64,000 nucleotides of DNA, from NCBI RefSeq assembly GCF_022867795.2, contig NZ_CP107006.1, forward strand, positions 4,588,001 through 4,652,000, read 5' to 3'. Positions 53,019 to 61,381 of this stretch are shown in pieces (the first letter of the stretch is position 1; each line of letters opens with the position of its first letter). This stretch comes from Chitinophaga horti (GTDB lineage: Bacteria; Bacteroidota; Bacteroidia; Chitinophagales; Chitinophagaceae). Position numbers and translations under genes: made by a program. The notes beneath the pieces were generated by a model, which worked only from the letters and a program-made list of their open reading frames with translations, was not told the DNA's origin and did no database searches.

Positions 53019-54494
53019 CTAATTCGTGCGGGGTTTCTTTTTGCTGAGCGCCTGGTCCAGCATGTTGTTGTTATCGCGCAACAACTCGGAATACCTTGGA
53101 GCATTATTGTCAAGAATGATGCCATTCTCATCAATAAGAAGGTAGTGTGGGATGCCTGCAATGCCATAGGTAGTGACCACCGGCGTACGTACGCCATCGG
53201 GTGCAAAGAGGTTCACCCCGTCCAGCTTATATTTGGCTAATGTTTCTTTCCATTTGTCGGGTTTGGCGTCGATACAAATCGTCAGAAAAACGACCGGTTT
53301 TTCTTTATACCGTTCATGTATTTTAACTGCCGACGACTCGATGTCTGCGATACAAGGCCCACAGTATACACCCCAGAAATCAACATATACCAGTTTGCCT
53401 TTAAAGTCGGACAGGCTTACCGCCTTGCCCTTATCGTCCTTTAGGGTAAACACCGGTGCTTTGGCACCTGGTTTCAGTTTGAGCATCTTCGTACGGAAGG
53501 CGACCAGTGAGTCGCGGTAAGCAGGTACCAGCGCTTCTTTCAAAAATTGCTGATACACCACATCTACCTTATCGAACGGCTCGTGCATGTAGGCCCCCAT
53601 GAGAATTTTGGTTACCGCCCAGTCGCGGATGCTCAAAACATCGAAAGCCGCCATGGCATTGTGATAATTGCGGGCGATAGGGTTAAAAGGGATAAAGCCG
53701 GGGGATTTATATCGATCGTCATTGTACGCGCCGCCGTTCTTCATGGCATACTCGAAACGGATGTAGTTATCGAGGAAGCCGCGGTACTCACTGCTATGCA
53801 TCAACGCATATTCGTCCGGGAACTGGTAGGCATCCGGGCGCAGGATGTAGCGGACCAGCTGTTCGTTTGCGAGTAGCTCCGGGCTGGCCTCCAGCCGGAA
53901 CTTTTGCAGGGATGCGCGGCTTTTCAAAGGTTCCAGGTATTGGTAGTATTTATCTACAAAGAACTTTTTCGAATTGCGGGTGAGCGGCGCGGCGGCGATG
54001 ATCTTTAGATCTTTGTTATACTGCGCGTTGATAACGGCTGCCGCCGCCGAGTCCCGCACATCATTTTTATACAAACCTTGTATGGCGTCCCGATAGGCAT
54101 ACAGTGAATTATTTAACTGCTGCATTAGGTCAATTTCCTGCTGGCGGTAAGGTCGGTTGGCCTTTAAAACCATGGAAGCGTTGATGCGGGTATCGTCCCA
54201 GGTAAGCGTGAGCGTATCGCCCGGTTCCACAAAGGTGCGGAACATGCTATCGTCAAGGATGAAGGCAAAGTCCTGTATTTCGTGGAGCGGGTAGGTAACG
54301 GAGAAGTTGCCTTTGCCATCTACCGGTATGCCTTTTATAGAAAAGTCGAACATACCGGAGAGGCCAGCTTCGAAGAAGTCGGACTTAAAGTTGGTAGCAT
54401 GGCCTTTTAACACGAATTGTTTCGGTGCCTGTTGGGCATAGGTCGGGAGTGTCAGGGCGAGTAACGCTCCCAACAGCAGTCGTTGGATGTTCAT
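53019..54494 (-). CDS. TlpA-family thioredoxin-like protein with long N-terminal domain
   Basis: The 491-residue exported protein (signal MNIQRLLLGALLALTLPTYAQQ) has a long N-terminal part of the DUF4369 type (about 25-340) and a C-terminal thioredoxin fold (about 345-480) with the redox motif CGPC at 378-381 (VDFWGVYCGPC) and the cis-Pro in GIAGIPHYLLID. Such proteins reduce or isomerise disulfides in the periplasm. It is the last gene of the GntR/ABC operon, 12 bp after the unknown gene before it. That is an unusual partner for a YtrA-type operon. Confidence 0.9.
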   Translation of the reverse strand: MNIQRLLLGALLALTLPTYAQQAPKQFVLKGHATNFKSDFFEAGLSGMFDFSIKGIPVDGKGNFSVTYPLHEIQDFAFILDDSMFRTFVEPGDTLTLTWDDTRINASMVLKANRPYRQQEIDLMQQLNNSLYAYRDAIQGLYKNDVRDSAAAAVINAQYNKDLKIIAAAPLTRNSKKFFVDKYYQYLEPLKSRASLQKFRLEASPELLANEQLVRYILRPDAYQFPDEYALMHSSEYRGFLDNYIRFEYAMKNGGAYNDDRYKSPGFIPFNPIARNYHNAMAAFDVLSIRDWAVTKILMGAYMHEPFDKVDVVYQQFLKEALVPAYRDSLVAFRTKMLKLKPGAKAPVFTLKDDKGKAVSLSDFKGKLVYVDFWGVYCGPCIADIESSAVKIHERYKEKPVVFLTICIDAKPDKWKETLAKYKLDGVNLFAPDGVRTPVVTTYGIAGIPHYLLIDENGIILDNNAPRYSELLRDNNNMLDQALSKKKPRTN

Positions 54495-54506
54495 ATGTAG
54501 CGTGTA

Positions 54507-55265
54507 TTATTGCGTGATCGTAGCGAGGTGTTTGTTTACGAAAGATGCGCTGCCGGTGAAAACAGTCGTCGAAGAGCTGTCGAGCTGACCGGCCTGCAGG
54601 TGCCCTGCATATTTTTCGAACAGGTGCAACTGGCAACCTGGTCCCATGCTGTAAAAGAGGTGAGCCGGACCAGCGTGATAATCAGGCAGAGTGACTTTCA
54701 CGTTTCGTTCCATATCAATTTTCATTGCCCTGTTACCCTGGAATACGCTGATGTCTACCGTCGCATCGCGGGCGGCTAATACCGATGTATCTGCTAAACT
54801 GAAATTGGTGATGCTGTAATTATAGTTGTACAGCTTCATACCGGATATGTCCGGGGATACGATGCGTAGTGAGTAGTAACCTCCGCCCGGAAGCACCTTC
54901 CTGCCATCGAAACGCACGAACAACGTATCATTTACCTGGTGAAAAGATGTTTCCTTTTGCAGGTATTCATTTATCTCGATCGCGTGCATCTCCCCTAACT
55001 CAATTCGTACCGGCAGCATTTCATTCTGCGGCAGAAAATAGCTGTAGCGCGTGCTATCCGTATCGGTCAGTTTCCCGTTTACGACAATGTAGTGAAAAGG
55101 TTTTAGCCGGGTTACGTTCACCTGCTCTGTAACAAGGGCTACATAACCGGGCGACCTGTCGCCATTGCCTTTAGCGAAGGCCTCGGCCAGTAGTACATTA
55201 TATAAAATGAAGCCGGCAGGCACCATGGCGCAAAAGATGACCAGCAGTATATTACTTTTTTTCAT
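54507..55265 (-). CDS. Hypothetical exported protein in the GntR/ABC operon
   Basis: I do not recognise this 252-residue protein. It has one N-terminal hydrophobic segment (about 5-28, ILLVIFCAMVPAGFILYNVLLAEA), suggesting a membrane anchor or signal, and a beta-rich periplasmic body that includes a glycine-rich GGGYYSLRIVSPDISG. The N-terminal part has the look of proteins from Bacteroidota ABC/GntR operons that probably assist the transporter. It lies 8 bp after the GntR gene and 12 bp before the TlpA gene, so it is co-transcribed. Confidence 0.7.
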   Translation of the reverse strand: MKKSNILLVIFCAMVPAGFILYNVLLAEAFAKGNGDRSPGYVALVTEQVNVTRLKPFHYIVVNGKLTDTDSTRYSYFLPQNEMLPVRIELGEMHAIEINEYLQKETSFHQVNDTLFVRFDGRKVLPGGGYYSLRIVSPDISGMKLYNYNYSITNFSLADTSVLAARDATVDISVFQGNRAMKIDMERNVKVTLPDYHAGPAHLFYSMGPGCQLHLFEKYAGHLQAGQLDSSSTTVFTGSASFVNKHLATITQ

Positions 55266-55273
55266 GGTGATCG

Positions 55274-55648
55274 TTATTGTTGCTGTTTAGCTGCCCGGTA
55301 AGCATCGTAACGGCCTTTCAGCTCGTCCAGCTCAATACCCAGCAGGTACATTTTGTGAAAAAAGGAGGGTAATTCTTCCTCAAGAAATTGTTGGCGGCGA
55401 TCGCCTGCCAGTTTTTGCAGCGCATCCGGACTGATATAATAACCGAGGCCGCGCCGCGTATAGATAATACCTTGCTGCTGCAGGTGTTCGTAGGAGCGCA
55501 TCACCGTATTGGGATTCACTTCCAGCCGCACCGCCAGCTCGCGCACCGAAGGCACTTTTTCTTCGGTTTTCAGCTCGCCCAGTTGTACCTGGTCACAGAT
55601 GTAATCAGCGATCTGGAGATATATTGCCTGTGATTGATTGAATTGCAT
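55274..55648 (-). CDS. GntR-family (YtrA type) transcriptional regulator
   Basis: The 124-residue protein has an N-terminal winged helix (about 10-75: QIADYICDQVQLGELKTEEKVPSVRELAVRLEVNPNTVMRSYEHL) and a short helical C-terminal domain, the size of YtrA-type GntR repressors that control their own ABC transporter operon. The 20-bp palindrome at the operon promoter (57389-57408) is its likely binding site. It is the third gene of the operon, 18 bp after the permease gene. Confidence 0.94.
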   Translation of the reverse strand: MQFNQSQAIYLQIADYICDQVQLGELKTEEKVPSVRELAVRLEVNPNTVMRSYEHLQQQGIIYTRRGLGYYISPDALQKLAGDRRQQFLEEELPSFFHKMYLLGIELDELKGRYDAYRAAKQQQ

Positions 55649-55666
55649 AGTAATGGGTTAGAGGTA

Positions 55667-56518
55667 CTACAATTGCTGGTCCTTCAGCTTTAGCCATACT
55701 ATGTAAAGCAGGAATATAGCGGTAAGCAGCACATAGCCGTTAAACAGCCAATTGCCCGCCGGGGAAAGATTTACCGCATAATGCCAGGGCATCACCACGC
55801 CATTGCCATGTTTTATATCGACCATAAAACTGGCCGCGCCTAACGGATCTGCACTTTGTAAACGCGTGCCAACTATGGGACCTGGATAAAACTGGGCCAG
55901 GTTATCTACTTTGGCCGTACGATTGCCGATAATAGCACTGAACGTCGACGTACTGATGGCAGAAACAACGATGGCCAGTACGATCATGACGCAGGCAGCT
56001 ACCATAAAGGAGAACCGGCGCAGCATTAACGAACATAACAGTACAAAGGCCTGCGATAACCAATATAGAACGGTGAAGAATACAATCGTTTTAAACGTGG
56101 CCACCTCCAGCCTGGATATGCGGAAAGAAAATTTCACTTCGATCAGATGCGCTGCGTAAAGGTTGCTGCAGAACATCACAAAAAACAGCACCGGGAAAAT
56201 CAACATGTTGTATGTTACCGCCACCAACAATTTTTCTTTGGCAGAAGCCGGCAACATCAATCCAAAAATACCTTCGGAACGATGCCTGTAGTTATTCAGC
56301 AGCGAACTGGAAAACATACTTCCGGTAAGCAGCACGCCCAGTATGCTGATGATCGACACTACGCCGCTGCCCAGGCCACGGTCGGCCGTGAATACAGCGA
56401 GCAACAGCATGGAAAACTGCAACAGGAAAATGACCAGCACAGCGAACAGATAGAAGCGCCGGTTTTCGATCCATTGCTTTTTGAGTAGTAATACGTAACG
56501 GGCAAAAGAAGATGACAT
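55667..56518 (-). CDS. ABC transporter permease
   Basis: The 283-residue membrane protein has about six hydrophobic segments (e.g. LFAVLVIFLLQFSMLLLAVF, VLFFVMFCSNLYA, ACVMIVLAIVVSAISTS, LLTAIFLLYIVWL) and no soluble domain, as expected of the membrane half of a YtrA-type transporter. It is encoded 12 bp after its ATPase. The substrate is unknown; related systems respond to cell-wall-active compounds. Confidence 0.88.
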   Translation of the reverse strand: MSSSFARYVLLLKKQWIENRRFYLFAVLVIFLLQFSMLLLAVFTADRGLGSGVVSIISILGVLLTGSMFSSSLLNNYRHRSEGIFGLMLPASAKEKLLVAVTYNMLIFPVLFFVMFCSNLYAAHLIEVKFSFRISRLEVATFKTIVFFTVLYWLSQAFVLLCSLMLRRFSFMVAACVMIVLAIVVSAISTSTFSAIIGNRTAKVDNLAQFYPGPIVGTRLQSADPLGAASFMVDIKHGNGVVMPWHYAVNLSPAGNWLFNGYVLLTAIFLLYIVWLKLKDQQL

Positions 56519-56530
56519 AAGTGATACGCG

Positions 56531-57367
56531 TTAGTGATTAAACAATGCCAGCATCTGCTGCTTTTCTGACATGAGGCCGTTAAAGAACATTTCCATATCG
56601 ATACTCGAAGGCACGCTCGTGTTGTTGGGCGTTATCGTGATGTACCCTTTTAAAGACCCTTCGTGGTAGATGGGTTTTACATCGCCGGTGAGCGTCATTT
56701 GCTGGCTGAACAGCAGCCGTTCCGAGATCTCGTCTACGGAGGCGTTGAACAGGATGCGATGCTCGTCCAGCACGATGATATGATCGATAAGGTTATCCAG
56801 GTCTTTTACCTGGTGCGTGCTCATGATCATCAGCTGATCGTCCTGCAAAGTACCGGCGATCACCTTACGGAACTGGCGTTTGGACGGGATGTCGAGACCA
56901 TTCGTGGGTTCGTCGAGCAACAGGAGCTTTACGCGGGTGGCCAGTGCAAAACTGATCATTACCTTTTTGGCCTGGCCGAAGCTAAGGCTGGAAAGATGCG
57001 CATCCGCGGGCACCTCAAACTGTTCGAGGTACTGGTAAAACGCCTGCTTGTCAAACGCTGGATAAAAGGCGGCATCTACGGCAATGAGCTGGTCCACGGT
57101 AATGTTTGGCACCTGGAAAGTTTCCGGCAGGATGAACACCTGTTGCAGGAAAGCGGGCTTACGTTCGCCGGGCTTAAAACCCAGTACTTGCACCTCGCCA
57201 GCCTTGGGGAACAGTAGTCCGCACAAAGCATGCATCAGGCTACTTTTGCCGGCGCCATTACGACCTAACAGGCCATAAATGCGCCCGGGGGCGAGTTGGA
57301 GGGTAACGTCCTCCAGGACGGGGTTGCCTTTACGATAGTAAAAACTGAGGCGGTTAAGGGAAATCAT
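56531..57367 (-). CDS. ABC transporter ATP-binding protein
   Basis: The 278-residue ATPase has Walker A GLLGRNGAGKSSLMHAL (about 34-50), the signature region LSSLSFGQAKKVMISFALA (about 131-149, with LSFGQ in place of LSGGQ), Walker B KLLLLDEPTNGLD (about 154-166) and the switch His in MSTHQ. It is the first gene of the operon ATPase-permease-GntR-unknown-TlpA; its promoter and operator lie just upstream. Confidence 0.96.
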   Translation of the reverse strand: MISLNRLSFYYRKGNPVLEDVTLQLAPGRIYGLLGRNGAGKSSLMHALCGLLFPKAGEVQVLGFKPGERKPAFLQQVFILPETFQVPNITVDQLIAVDAAFYPAFDKQAFYQYLEQFEVPADAHLSSLSFGQAKKVMISFALATRVKLLLLDEPTNGLDIPSKRQFRKVIAGTLQDDQLMIMSTHQVKDLDNLIDHIIVLDEHRILFNASVDEISERLLFSQQMTLTGDVKPIYHEGSLKGYITITPNNTSVPSSIDMEMFFNGLMSEKQQMLALFNH

Positions 57368-57388
57368 TTGCTTAGTGGTTTGATTGAC

Positions 57389-57408
57389 TGTACTAGTTAA
57401 CTAGTACA
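57389..57408. promoter_or_regulatory. Perfect 20-bp operator of the GntR/ABC operon
   Basis: TGTACTAGTTAACTAGTACA is a perfect dyad lying 21 bp upstream of the ATPase start codon and immediately downstream of the -7 element, so it covers the expected transcription start. YtrA-type GntR repressors bind such palindromes in their own operon promoters. A bound dimer here would block initiation. Confidence 0.8.
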
Positions 57409-57411
57409 CCA

Positions 57412-57442
57412 CAAAAGTACAGTGTTTTTTGAATTGTCCAAA
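57412..57442 (-). promoter_or_regulatory. Bacteroidota-type promoter of the GntR/ABC operon
   Basis: On the minus strand TTTG (57439-57442), a 19-bp spacer and TACTTTTG (57412-57419) match the TTTG-N19-TAnnTTTG consensus at every fixed position. It directs transcription leftward into the ABC ATPase gene and is the best promoter match in the window. Confidence 0.82.
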
Positions 57443-57742
57443 TGTTTTGGGAGAAAAGCGCGAAAAAAGTGGAAGTGTGCGACGCAACGGCGGCTGAGGA
57501 GGGTGGAGGGAGGTGGTTACATAAGCATTAATCAGTGGTACCCATTGAAACAGGTGGGAGACGGAGCGCCACGGGCCTGTGCGTACACTTGAACAGGCAA
57601 GGAATGCAGGTGATGTATACACCGAACAAATGAGAAGAAGCGCCGGGGCGAATAGCAGATGGGCTATTGGATACAGGCTCATATACAAAACAAAAAGCCG
57701 GCTTCCTGCGAAACCGGCTTCTTAACGACATACAGCAATAGC
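57443..57742. other. Intergenic region between the GntR/ABC operon and glyA
   Basis: This stretch holds the glyA terminator at its right end and otherwise nothing I recognise. Short open frames on either strand have no protein-like composition. Confidence 0.5.
57690..57720 (-). terminator. Intrinsic terminator of glyA
   Basis: Read leftward, AAGCCGG / CCGGCTT (arms 57714-57720 and 57695-57701) with a 12-nt loop is followed by TTTTTG. It lies 23 bp beyond the glyA stop. Confidence 0.8.
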
Positions 57743-59020
57743 TTACAATTCGGGGTACAGCGGGAACTGTTTCATGAACTCGTTCACTTCGCCGCGTACT
57801 TTCGTGATGTTGGTTTCGTTGTCGGCATCTACCAGCAGGCGGTCGATCCACTCAACGATGTTGCCCATGTGATCTTCTTTCAGGCCGCGGGTAGTGATGG
57901 CAGGCACACCTACACGGATACCGGAGGTAACGAAAGGAGATTTATCATCGAAAGGCACCATGTTCTTGTTTACGGTAATGTCAGCTTTCACCAATACCTG
58001 TTCAGCTTTTTTACCGGAGATATCTTTATTACGCAGGTCGATGAGGATCAGGTGGTTATCGGTACCGCCGGACACCATCTGGTAACCTTTGTTCAGGAAC
58101 GCTTTAGCGAAAGCCTGGGAGTTACGGATCATCTGTTTTGCGTAGGCATCATACTCGTCGGTGAGGATCTCGAAGAAAGACACGGCTTTGGCAGCGATTA
58201 CGTGCTCGAGCGGACCGCCCTGGATACCAGGGAATACGGCAGTGTCGATCAAAGAGCTCATCATGCGGGTTTCACCCTTTGGCGTTTTAAGGCCGAACGG
58301 ATTTTCGAAATCTTTACCGAGCATGATCATACCACCACGTGGACCGCGGAGGGTTTTATGGGTAGTCGTGGTAACGAAATGGCAATGTGCGAACGGAGAG
58401 TTGAGCAACCCTTTGGCGATGAGACCTGCAGGGTGCGCGATGTCGGCCATTACGAAAGCACCGATTTTGTCGGCTATTTCGCGGATGCGTTTGTAATCCC
58501 AGTCGCGGCTATAGGCAGATGCACCGCAAATGATCAGCTTCGGCTTTTCGGCCAGGGCAACCTTTTCCATTACATCATACTCTACGAGGCCGGTTTCTTT
58601 ATTTACGCCGTAAAACAGCGGCTGGTACAGTTTACCGGAGAAGTTTACGGAAGAACCGTGCGTAAGGTGACCACCCATGCTGAGGTCGAGGCCCAGGATT
58701 TTATCGCCGGGCTGGAGGATGGCGAGTAATACAGCTGCATTGGCCTGTGCGCCGGAGTGAGGCTGTACGTTTACATACTCTACCCCGAAGATTTGCTTAG
58801 CCCTGTCGATGGCCAGCTGCTCGCTGAGGTCCACCACTTCACAACCGCCATAGTAGCGGCGACCAGGATATCCTTCGGCGTACTTGTTGGTCATCACGTT
58901 ACCCATGGCCTGCATTACCTGGAGGCTGGTAAAGTTTTCAGAAGCGATCAGTTCTATGCCATGACGCTGTCTTTCCAGTTCCTGGCCGATGATATCGAAT
59001 ATTTGCTGGTCTCTTTGCAT
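57743..59020 (-). CDS. glyA: Serine hydroxymethyltransferase
   Basis: GlyA converts serine and tetrahydrofolate to glycine and 5,10-methylene-THF with pyridoxal phosphate. The 425-residue product begins with the family pattern ELERQRHGIELIASENFTSLQVMQAMG and has YAEGYPGRRYYGGCE, VQPHSGAQANAAV, ADIAHPAGLIAKG and the PLP-lysine motif TTTTHKTLRGPRGG (about 229-242). Full length and intact. It is transcribed away from the nucleotidyltransferase gene. Confidence 0.98.
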   Translation of the reverse strand: MQRDQQIFDIIGQELERQRHGIELIASENFTSLQVMQAMGNVMTNKYAEGYPGRRYYGGCEVVDLSEQLAIDRAKQIFGVEYVNVQPHSGAQANAAVLLAILQPGDKILGLDLSMGGHLTHGSSVNFSGKLYQPLFYGVNKETGLVEYDVMEKVALAEKPKLIICGASAYSRDWDYKRIREIADKIGAFVMADIAHPAGLIAKGLLNSPFAHCHFVTTTTHKTLRGPRGGMIMLGKDFENPFGLKTPKGETRMMSSLIDTAVFPGIQGGPLEHVIAAKAVSFFEILTDEYDAYAKQMIRNSQAFAKAFLNKGYQMVSGGTDNHLILIDLRNKDISGKKAEQVLVKADITVNKNMVPFDDKSPFVTSGIRVGVPAITTRGLKEDHMGNIVEWIDRLLVDADNETNITKVRGEVNEFMKQFPLYPEL

Positions 59021-59036
59021 GCTGTAAAATTTGCCG

Positions 59037-59044
59037 CAAAATTA
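59037..59044 (-). promoter_or_regulatory. -7 element of glyA
   Basis: The minus strand reads TAATTTTG, an exact TAnnTTTG match, 16 bp upstream of the glyA ATG. No clear -33 element is seen. Confidence 0.45.
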
Positions 59045-59159
59045 ACAGTTATTTATATGAAATGCTAATGAAAGCAGTAATTCGTCATTTTGTAGTAATT
59101 TGGGCGCAATTCGGACGAAAGCGTCATTTAGCAGATAGTCAGTATAATCTAAGTCATCA

Positions 59160-60152
59160 ATGAAAGCAATTATTCCTGTGGCGGGAGCAGGCACCAAACT
59201 CCGGCCGCATACATATACGCAACCGAAAGCCCTCATTCCCTTAGCCGGTAAAACTATCCTTAGTATCATCGTTGATCAGCTGGTGGAAGCCGGTATTAAC
59301 GAGTTTGTATTCGTGGTAGGTTACTTGGGCGAAAAGATCCAGCATTATGTAGAGAACAAGTATTCTGAGCTGACCTGCCACTTTGTGCAGCAGAACAGCC
59401 GTGAGGGCACCGGCCATGCCATCCTGTTAACGAGAGAGGTGGTAGCCGGCGATGAGATCCTGATCGTACTGGGCGACACGATCGTAGAAACGGACCTGAA
59501 AGAAGTGATATCGGCAGACGTTTCGCAACTGGGTGTGAAGAAGGTCGATGATCCGCGTAACTTCGGGGTAGCGGAAATGGCGGAAAACGGTATTATTTCC
59601 CGCGTGATAGAAAAACCGCAGATCCCTAAATCGAACCTGGCATTGGTGGGTTTATACAAGATCCGTGAATCGGAGCAGCTGTACAAATGCCTGGAGGATA
59701 ACTACCAGCGCCAGATCAAGTCGCACGACGAGTTTCAGCTGACGGATGCTTTGGAGTGTATGATACAGCATGGCGTAAAGTTTAACGCATTTAAAGTAGC
59801 CAACTGGTTCGACTGCGGACGAAAAGACACCTTGCTCGACACCAACGCCATCCTTTTAAAGAAATATAAAGCGGCCAACAACCCGGTGCTGCCTTATGAA
59901 AATACGATCATCATTCCGCCGGTAAGTATTGGCGAAGGATGTAATATTAAAAACTCGATCATTGGTCCGAACGTAGCCGTGGGCGACAACACCGTGATCA
60001 GTTATTCGATCGTGAAAGATTCGATCATCGGTTCGTTCAGTAACCTGTACGAAGTGGTGCTGAAGTCTTCATTGATCGGCAGCGACGCGAACATCCGCGG
60101 ACTGAGCCAGAGCCTGAACATTGGCGATAATACCGAAATTGACCTGGGATAA
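59160..60152 (+). CDS. Sugar nucleotidyltransferase (glucose-1-phosphate thymidylyltransferase-like)
   Basis: The 330-residue protein has the nucleotidyltransferase signature at its start (VAGAGTKLRPHTYTQPKALIPLAG, about 7-30; the usual GGxGTRLRP is here AGAGTKLRP), the metal Asp in VLGDTIVE (about 105-112), EKPQIPKSNLALVGLY, and a left-handed beta-helix tail of hexapeptides (about 250-325, IGEGCNIKNSIIGPNVAVGDN). It would make an NDP-sugar for cell-surface polysaccharide. The donor nucleotide and sugar cannot be fixed from sequence. A terminator follows. Confidence 0.9.
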   Translation: MKAIIPVAGAGTKLRPHTYTQPKALIPLAGKTILSIIVDQLVEAGINEFVFVVGYLGEKIQHYVENKYSELTCHFVQQNSREGTGHAILLTREVVAGDEILIVLGDTIVETDLKEVISADVSQLGVKKVDDPRNFGVAEMAENGIISRVIEKPQIPKSNLALVGLYKIRESEQLYKCLEDNYQRQIKSHDEFQLTDALECMIQHGVKFNAFKVANWFDCGRKDTLLDTNAILLKKYKAANNPVLPYENTIIIPPVSIGEGCNIKNSIIGPNVAVGDNTVISYSIVKDSIIGSFSNLYEVVLKSSLIGSDANIRGLSQSLNIGDNTEIDLG

Positions 60153-60177
60153 TCCTTTACCTGTACAAGATAGTGAG

Positions 60178-60206
60178 AAGCCGGCCTGGAATGGGCCGGC
60201 TTTTTT
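60178..60206 (+). terminator. Intrinsic terminator after the nucleotidyltransferase gene
   Basis: AAGCCGGCC (60178-60186) and GGCCGGCTT (60194-60202) form a 9-bp perfect stem with a 7-nt loop, followed by six Ts. The next gene's apparent first ATG (60207) lies directly in this element. Confidence 0.92.
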
Positions 60207-60233
60207 ATGGGATATAATTCGTTACATTTAAAG

Positions 60234-61175
60234 ATGAACAACCGTATTACATCGTTATTCGGCATTGAATACCCGATCATACAAGCCGGCATGATATGGG
60301 CGAGCGGCTGGCGGCTGGCCAGTGCGGTGAGCAATGCGGGCGGACTGGGAATACTGGGCGCAGGCAGTATGTACCCACACATATTACGTGAGCATATCCA
60401 AAAATGCAAAGCTGCTACCGATAAACCCTTCGGCGTAAACCTGCCCCTCCTGTACCCTGATATTGACCAGCATGTAAAGATCATCCGGGAAGAAGGCGTG
60501 AAGATCGTATTTACATCGGCCGGTAATCCTAAAACGTGGACGCCTGTACTGAAAGCCGCCGGCATCACCGTGGTACATGTTGTTTCCAGCTCCAAATTCG
60601 CGCTGAAAAGCCAGGAAGCAGGCGTAGACGCTGTTGTGGCCGAAGGCTTTGAAGCGGGCGGCCACAACGGCCGCGAAGAAACGACGACGATGGTATTGAT
60701 ACCGGCCGTGCGTGATGCGGTGACGATTCCATTGATAGCGGCGGGCGGTATCGCAGACGGCCGTGCGATGGCGGCGGCATTTGCGTTGGGGGCGGAAGGC
60801 GTGCAGGTGGGCAGCCGGTTTGTCGCTACGCCGGAGGCATCCTCACACCTTCACTTTAAAGAAGCAGTGCTGAAAGCACAGGAAGGCGATACGCTTTTGT
60901 CGTTGAAAAAACTGGCGCCCGTGCGGTTGCTGCGGAATGCATTTTATGATGCCGTGCGCGAGGCCGAAGCGGGCGGCGCGAGCGCAGAGGCCATGCAAAG
61001 TTTACTGGGGCGTGGCCGTGCGAAGAAAGGCATGTTCGAAGGGGAGCTGGAAGAAGGCGAACTGGAAATCGGGCAGGTGAGCGCGTTGATCAAAGAGATT
61101 ACACCCGCGGCAGATGTGGTGAAAGAAATATGGGATGGGTTTAACGCTACACGCGCGAGGCTGGCCGGATTATAA
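60234..61175 (+). CDS. FMN-dependent NAD(P)H oxidoreductase (nitronate monooxygenase/FabK-like)
   Basis: The 313-residue TIM-barrel flavoprotein has IEYPIIQAGMIWASGWRLASAVSNAGGLG at the start, FGVNLPLL, the catalytic-His motif EGFEAGGHNGRE (about 145-156) and the FMN-phosphate site PLIAAGGIADGRAMAAAFALGAEGVQVGSRF. The family includes nitronate monooxygenases and the enoyl-ACP reductase FabK, which cannot be told apart safely here. The start is taken at ATG 60234 because the upstream in-frame ATG at 60207 lies in the terminator of the preceding gene and adds residues foreign to the family. Confidence 0.9.
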   Translation: MNNRITSLFGIEYPIIQAGMIWASGWRLASAVSNAGGLGILGAGSMYPHILREHIQKCKAATDKPFGVNLPLLYPDIDQHVKIIREEGVKIVFTSAGNPKTWTPVLKAAGITVVHVVSSSKFALKSQEAGVDAVVAEGFEAGGHNGREETTTMVLIPAVRDAVTIPLIAAGGIADGRAMAAAFALGAEGVQVGSRFVATPEASSHLHFKEAVLKAQEGDTLLSLKKLAPVRLLRNAFYDAVREAEAGGASAEAMQSLLGRGRAKKGMFEGELEEGELEIGQVSALIKEITPAADVVKEIWDGFNATRARLAGL

Positions 61176-61270
61176 CGCATTGTTCTCGCTATTGGTCGAG
61201 ATTACTGAAACGTCCTAATAACTGCCAGGCTGCAGCAACGCCTCCCTGGTGATCGTTGAAATGCCTGATA

Positions 61271-61308
61271 AGAGAAAAGCCCCGCAGCTTAGGCTGCAAG
61301 GCTTCTCT
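61271..61308. other. Hairpin between convergent genes, possible terminator
   Basis: AGAGAA(AA)GCC and GGCTTCTCT (ends 61271 and 61308) enclose a second stem GCAGC / GCTGC (61284-61288, 61293-61297) with loop TTAG. There is no T-run on either strand. The position between convergent stop codons (61175 and 61382) suggests a bidirectional termination role. Confidence 0.5.
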
Positions 61309-61381
61309 GGGTTTCCCGACAAAGGGATGAGGCGATTAATCTTTACTGGTTGGTCACTTTTGCGATGATTTGTCGTTAAGC

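Noticed and set aside
57659..58729. 356-codon frame antisense to glyA
   Set aside because: Shadow of glyA; no signal or domain recognised.
60207..60233. ATG 60207 as start of the FMN oxidoreductase
   Set aside because: Lies in the T-run of the preceding terminator; the family sequence begins at ATG 60234.
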